A stretch of DNA of 44,593 bases from Flavobacterium sp. (GTDB lineage Bacteria; Bacteroidota; Bacteroidia; Flavobacteriales; Flavobacteriaceae), in assembly GCF_024642105.1 (NCBI RefSeq), contig NZ_JAHEBT010000008.1:1-44593 (forward strand), read 5' to 3'. Below the pieces are notes generated by a model. The model was not told the DNA's origin. It did not search any database and saw only the letters and a program-made list of their open reading frames with translations. The position numbers and the translations under genes were made by a program. Positions 41,569 to 44,593 of this stretch are shown piece after piece (within the stretch, counting starts at the first letter, position 1; the number at the start of each line of letters is the position of its first letter).

Positions 41569-42213
41569 ATGAAAGAAGTTTGGAAAGATATGCTTGGATA
41601 TGAAGGATTGTATCAAGTAAGCAGTAATGGTAATATAAAAAGCCTATCAAGAACAATAACAAAGGGTAAAGTTGTTTATGTAACTAAAGATAAAATTTTA
41701 AAACAATCAATAGATTCTGTAGGTTATCCTTATGTAAATTTATCAAATTATAAAAAACAAAAAACGTTTAGAGTACATCAATTAGTATCTATAGCTTTTT
41801 TGAACCATATTCCTAATGGATATGATGGTTTAATTGTAGACCATATTGACGGTAATAAACTTAACAACTTTACAAATAATCTTCAATTAGTTACAAATAG
41901 AAAAAACTCAAGTAAGGACAGGAAAAACAAAACTTCTAATTTTACAGGTGTTTCTTGGCATAAACAAAGTAATAAATGGTTAGCACAAGTTAGAATAAAT
42001 GGTAAGGTTAATTATTTAGGTGTTTTTAAAAAAGAAGAAGATGCTTATTTAGCTTATACTAACTCTATAAAATCTAAAAGAATGTATAGTGAGAAAGATT
42101 TACATGATTCTTTTTTCAATGGTTGGATTTATAGAGGAGATGAAAAATATAAATTTCAATTTTCACAAGCTAAAAAAGAATGTTTTGAACGATTTAAAAA
42201 CAAGTCAAAGTGA
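41569..42213 (+). CDS. HNH homing endonuclease with NUMOD4 and AP2 domains
   Basis: The 214-residue product has a NUMOD4 start (EVWKDMLGYEGLYQVSSNG, residues 3-21), an HNH core with H70, D91-H-I-D-G-N96 and NNFTNNLQLVT (99-109), and an AP2-like DNA-binding end (FTGVSWHKQSNKWLAQVRI, 125-143). This is a classic free-standing homing endonuclease that cuts specific DNA and spreads its own gene. It has its own promoter and lies after the duplicated segment. Confidence 0.92.
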   Translation: MKEVWKDMLGYEGLYQVSSNGNIKSLSRTITKGKVVYVTKDKILKQSIDSVGYPYVNLSNYKKQKTFRVHQLVSIAFLNHIPNGYDGLIVDHIDGNKLNNFTNNLQLVTNRKNSSKDRKNKTSNFTGVSWHKQSNKWLAQVRINGKVNYLGVFKKEEDAYLAYTNSIKSKRMYSEKDLHDSFFNGWIYRGDEKYKFQFSQAKKECFERFKNKSK

Positions 42214-42239
42214 TAAATCACTTTAAAAAGAAATAAGAT

Positions 42240-42461
42240 ATGATAGATCAAGATTTATTAAATGAAATTATGCAAGATACTTCATTTAATGGTAAATATT
42301 GTAGACTTTATGAAATGCTGCAAGACGAACTGGATAATTATTCTGATAGTAGAATTGAGCAAATGAAAGATACATTAAAGTTTGTACGTCCTTACTTATC
42401 GAGTAAGATTGATTCGTACGATAAAATGAAAGTATTATATGAATATTCAAACCTAATTTAA
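42240..42461 (+). CDS. Hypothetical small helical protein
   Basis: The 73-residue product starts MIDQDLLNEIMQDTSFNG and is acidic and helical with several Tyr. It follows the homing endonuclease and may be the gene once directly downstream of 40817-41518. Function unknown. Confidence 0.65.
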   Translation: MIDQDLLNEIMQDTSFNGKYCRLYEMLQDELDNYSDSRIEQMKDTLKFVRPYLSSKIDSYDKMKVLYEYSNLI

Positions 42462-42467
42462 TTAACT

Positions 42468-42704
42468 ATGAAAATCAAAAATGGAAGATGGGTAAACAAT
42501 CAAGGCGAGGCTTTGACTACTCCAGAAGAACACAATCAATTTCAAGACACGTTAACTCGTGTTAAATTATTCTCAAAAGGTAAAGGATTGACTTATAAAA
42601 AAATACAAGTCTTATTCAATATCTTGAGTACCAATAACGATATGGATAATGCCTTAACTAACGTGCTATCTATGGATAATCAACAACTTAAAAGATTATT
42701 TTAG
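42468..42704 (+). CDS. Hypothetical small protein
   Basis: The 78-residue product starts MKIKNGRWVNNQGEALTTPE, then becomes helical (KIQVLFNILSTNNDMDNAL). Spacing to both neighbours is under ten bases, so it is in the same operon. No family recognised. Confidence 0.65.
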   Translation: MKIKNGRWVNNQGEALTTPEEHNQFQDTLTRVKLFSKGKGLTYKKIQVLFNILSTNNDMDNALTNVLSMDNQQLKRLF

Positions 42705-42705
42705 T

Positions 42706-43185
42706 ATGAGAAACTTAGAACTAAGCCAAGAAACAGCTAAGCGCTGGTATGAAGGCACAGATGAGGAATTAAAAGGATTGGCACTACAAACCTATCCTGA
42801 GTTAGGTAAGAATAAATTACCAATTACTTGGAATGGATTAGAACAAGTTAATGGATATTATATAAATAATGATAGCATAATTTATAAAGATTGTGGTTAT
42901 GTTAACGATAGAAATAGAAATTTCTTCGCAACAAAAGAACAAGCCGAAGCATTAATAGCACTTGCGCAGTTAAGTCAATTAAGAGAGGTATATCGTAATG
43001 GGTGGATACCTGACTGGAGTAAAGATGAAAACAAATTTGTAATTATATTGAGAGATGGAATGATAATTGATGATACTAATATTAAATATAATAAGTTCCT
43101 TTCCTTCCAAGATAGAGAAACAAGAGATTTATTTCTTAAGAATTTTAGAGATTTAATTGAGAAGGCAAAGCCACTTATGTCCTAA
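42706..43185 (+). CDS. Hypothetical conserved phage protein
   Basis: The 159-residue product starts MRNLELSQETAKRWYEGTDE and contains FFATKEQAEALIALAQLSQL and REVYRNGWIPDW. The motif set is frequent in phages and prophages of Bacteroidota, annotated there as unknown. It is the last protein gene before the tRNA-like and hairpin-array region. Confidence 0.75.
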   Translation: MRNLELSQETAKRWYEGTDEELKGLALQTYPELGKNKLPITWNGLEQVNGYYINNDSIIYKDCGYVNDRNRNFFATKEQAEALIALAQLSQLREVYRNGWIPDWSKDENKFVIILRDGMIIDDTNIKYNKFLSFQDRETRDLFLKNFRDLIEKAKPLMS

Positions 43186-43221
43186 AAAAAGATTAAATTC
43201 GTGACAAAATATAACGCAAAT

Positions 43222-43323
43222 GATTGAGTGGTGTAATTGGTTGACACCCTCTATAATGGAATAAAATGAACTCGAGATAGTTTTATTCTTTGAGGATTGC
43301 AGGTTCGAGTCCTGTCTTAATCA
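43222..43323 (+). tRNA. tRNA-like element with oversized anticodon arm
   Basis: Acceptor arms GATTGAG (43222-43228) and CTTAATC (43316-43322) pair over seven positions, with A43323 as discriminator. The D-arm is GTGT/ACAC with a loop containing GG. The T-arm is GCAGG, loop TTCGAGT, and CCTGT, close to consensus. Between D and T arms lie 51 bases instead of about 22. They contain CCTC/GAGG as an anticodon-stem remnant and an inner hairpin GAATAAAA/TTTTATTC (43259-43266/43281-43288). No 7-base anticodon loop is obvious. It may be a degenerate tRNA, a tRNA with an inserted element or a tRNA mimic. Confidence 0.6.
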
Positions 43324-43327
43324 TTAA

Positions 43328-43353
43328 AAAGGCTATCAGAAATGGTAGCCTTT
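43328..43353 (+). terminator. Terminator after tRNA-like element
   Basis: AAAGGCTA at 43328-43335 pairs with TAGCCTTT at 43346-43353, followed by a T-rich GCTTTTG tail. Confidence 0.7.
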
Positions 43354-43510
43354 GCTTTTGCATATAAAAGGGCAATATAAGACATAATTATATGCGCAAA
43401 CGTATAGATTTACCAACAGTAAATGCTTTATACATCATTAATGATTGTTATTTCACACAAAACAAGCTATTTTGATTGAAATTTAATACATACTCGCCTA
43501 ACGGATAAGC

Positions 43511-43754
43511 ATTCAGCTTCGCTTGAATAGTTGCCTCGGTGGGGTTGAGCCGTTTTACACTCGCATAAATGCTGAGTGGTTGCCTCGGTGGGGTGCTATC
43601 ACTTTCAGTCGATAGGTTGCCTCGGTGGGGTACACTCGTTTTCAACTGAGTGGTTGCCTCGGTGGGGTCTGATCATTTTTTATCCCATAGTTGCCTCGGT
43701 GGGGTCGGGCTGTTTTGCTATCGGCTAAAGCCTGATAGGTTGCCTCGGTGGGGT
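43511..43754. repeat. Array of a 15-nt repeat alternating with covarying hairpins
   Basis: TTGCCTCGGTGGGGT occurs six times without change at 43531, 43580, 43617, 43654, 43691 and 43740, with spacings 49, 37, 37, 37 and 49. Between copies lie hairpins with 5-bp outer stems that differ but keep pairing: ATTCA/TGAAT, CACTC/GAGTG, CTATC/GATAG, CACTC/GAGTG, one degenerate, CTATC/GATAG. Each intact hairpin has an inner stem of 2-4 bp, a 2-4 nt loop and one unpaired base on the 3' side. T-tracts recur at fixed places. It is unlike CRISPR because the spacers are hairpins of 22 or 34 bases and the repeats are too short. No coding frame explains it. Confidence 0.85.
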
Positions 43755-44036
43755 CGAGCTACTTTGTAACCTTTATCCTACTAATCCGATAGGGTTTATA
43801 TGCTGATGTCAATGTGTCAAAATAACGCAATGATATTTTGTTTAATCCAGTAAAAAACAGAACTTATATATATATATTACAAAGATTGAGATATTAACAC
43901 AAAATTTGTATTAATAAAGTGAGTTTGTTTTTATTATTTTAGTTTTTTGAGTGTTCACAAGCCCAGTAAATATGTTTAAAATGTTAAAATTATGTTAAAA
44001 TTTATATAAAAACTTGCACAACCTAAAAAGCTGATA
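43755..44036. other. Gene-free AT-rich stretch after hairpin array
   Basis: About 280 bases without a convincing gene. A weak CCTA/TAGG hairpin lies near 43778-43794 and a TATATATATATA run near 43868. The stretch ends at a well-formed promoter. I see nothing else that I can support. Confidence 0.5.
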
Positions 44037-44044
44037 TATATTTG
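44037..44044 (+). promoter_or_regulatory. Promoter of right-end small genes
   Basis: TATATTTG with a TTG exactly 20 bases upstream (44014-44016) is the best full match to the Bacteroidota -33/-7 promoter in the window. It lies ten bases before the ATG at 44055. Confidence 0.85.
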
Positions 44045-44054
44045 TACCATCAAA

Positions 44055-44243
44055 ATGAAACAAAATTTAACCTTAAAAAAAATACAAATTATGAACAAAT
44101 TAAAGGCATTACTAGCTATCGGAATATTATTGGTATTCGCCTCAATATTAACTGTAAATATCTATATTCTAGGGGTTGCCGAATTAGTGACAATCCCTAC
44201 AATTGTCTTATTAATAATTAAAAACTTTAATAAAAAAAAATAA
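44055..44243 (+). CDS. Small membrane protein
   Basis: The 62-residue product has two hydrophobic segments, LLAIGILLVFASILTVNIYIL and LVTIPTIVLLII, and a basic end. The ATG at 44091 is an alternative start giving MNKLKALLAIG, but the ATG at 44055 suits the short leader from the promoter. Probably an inner-membrane protein; function unknown. Confidence 0.7.
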   Translation: MKQNLTLKKIQIMNKLKALLAIGILLVFASILTVNIYILGVAELVTIPTIVLLIIKNFNKKK

Positions 44244-44245
44244 TT

Positions 44246-44395
44246 ATGTACACTTACAACATCATTGACGAAAAACACGGAAAATTAGTAGCTAAAATAG
44301 TTTTATCAAATTCCGAAACGCCTGAAGAATGGAAATTTCCAAATCAAAAAAACCTAAAAGATGGCTTGATAGAAGCGGGTTATATCATAGAATAA
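44246..44395 (+). CDS. Hypothetical small protein
   Basis: The 49-residue product starts MYTYNIIDEKHGKLVAKIVL and ends with DGLIEAGYIIE. It starts two bases after the previous stop codon. C-ending codons (GAC, AAC, ATC) are frequent, as in the gene at the left end of the window. Function unknown. Confidence 0.65.
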   Translation: MYTYNIIDEKHGKLVAKIVLSNSETPEEWKFPNQKNLKDGLIEAGYIIE

Positions 44396-44462
44396 TAAAA
44401 ACAGAGGTGTGTATGTAACGCACAATATCAGAATTTGAACAAATTTTATAAAAAATAAAACC

Positions 44463-44546
44463 ATGAAAACACTAGAAAAATTTATCGACTTTATTAGCGT
44501 ATTATTATACGGAACTCAAAAAGGTATAACTCAAAAACATTTTTAA
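44463..44546 (+). CDS. Very small protein
   Basis: The 27-residue product starts MKTLEKFIDFISVLLYG. It lies in the same cluster of tiny genes with ATT-ATG-type leaders. The size makes the call tentative. Confidence 0.4.
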   Translation: MKTLEKFIDFISVLLYGTQKGITQKHF

Positions 44547-44548
44547 TT

Positions 44549-44593
44549 ATGATTAATTTATTTATTATTTTATTAGCATTTGTTCTTTTCTTT
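44549..44593 (+). CDS. Small hydrophobic protein, cut by window end
   Basis: The frame starts MINLFIILLAFVLFF and runs off the window. If the window were circular it would continue through base 1 and stop at base 18-20 as a 20-residue membrane peptide. Two bases separate it from the previous stop codon. Confidence 0.4.
   Translation, partial: MINLFIILLAFVLFF

Noticed and set aside
43392..43475. A 27-codon frame starting MRKRIDLPTVNALYIIND
   Set aside because: It starts within AT-rich spacer with no promoter, and nothing beyond length supports it. It could be real but cannot be distinguished from chance.
43448..43645. A 65-codon minus-strand frame across the hairpin array
   Set aside because: It is generated by the repeats and its translation simply repeats the array.
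43531..43754. CRISPR array
   Set aside because: The repeats are only 15 bases, the intervals are self-complementary hairpins of 22 or 34 bases with related sequences, and no cas gene is present.

Overview
The window is most of, or all of, the genome of a tailed double-stranded DNA phage of a Bacteroidota host, probably a flavobacterium. The DNA is very AT-rich. Almost no gene has a Shine-Dalgarno sequence. Promoters fit the Bacteroidota -7 element TAnnTTTG, usually TATATTTG or TATCTTTG. Nearly all genes lie on the + strand, often with ATGA-type overlaps. There is no integrase, repressor or reverse transcriptase, so a virulent lifestyle is likely. Both ends cut a gene, so the window is either a segment or a circular map opened inside a cluster of small genes.

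Layout. (1) 1-1882: small unknown genes, one apparently frameshifted. (2) 1883-2867: a gene-free stretch with a short-repeat and hairpin field, several palindromes, a 110-bp inverted repeat and a promoter. (3) 2868-9214: packaging and head genes (small and large terminase, portal, scaffold-like protein, major capsid). (4) 9218-23898: connectors, tail tube, tape measure, tail tip and a long fibre ending in an S74 chaperone. (5) 23931-26835: lysis genes (holin, GH24 lysozyme, single-gene spanin), a small basic protein and a metallophosphoesterase. (6) 27015-27816, minus strand: lambda-type exonuclease and a coiled-coil protein. (7) 27945-31269: DnaA-domain-IV-like protein, two MazG-like genes, ThyX, helix-turn-helix proteins and a putative ssDNA-binding protein. 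(8) 31270-31605: terminator, hairpins, a second copy of the inverted repeat and a promoter. (9) 31606-43185: cytosine methyltransferase, primase-helicase, SF2 helicase, VRR-NUC nuclease, two HNH endonucleases, a pentapeptide-repeat protein and many small genes. (10) 43186-44054: a gene-free RNA-like region with a tRNA-like element, a terminator and a regular array of a 15-nt repeat alternating with covarying hairpins. (11) 44055-44593: small membrane and hypothetical genes.

Functionally, the terminase, portal, scaffold and capsid genes build and fill the head. The tube, tape-measure and fibre genes make a long tail, so the virion is probably a siphovirus. Lysis uses holin, endolysin and u-spanin. 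The replication genes (primase-helicase, helicase, exonuclease, ssDNA-binding-like protein, ThyX, MazG-like enzymes) support DNA and nucleotide metabolism, and the methyltransferase may protect the DNA. The least explained structures are the hairpin array with its tRNA-like neighbour, the two related inverted repeats that head the structural and replication operons, and three promoter-to-terminator units that could make RNAs of about 50-65 nt.
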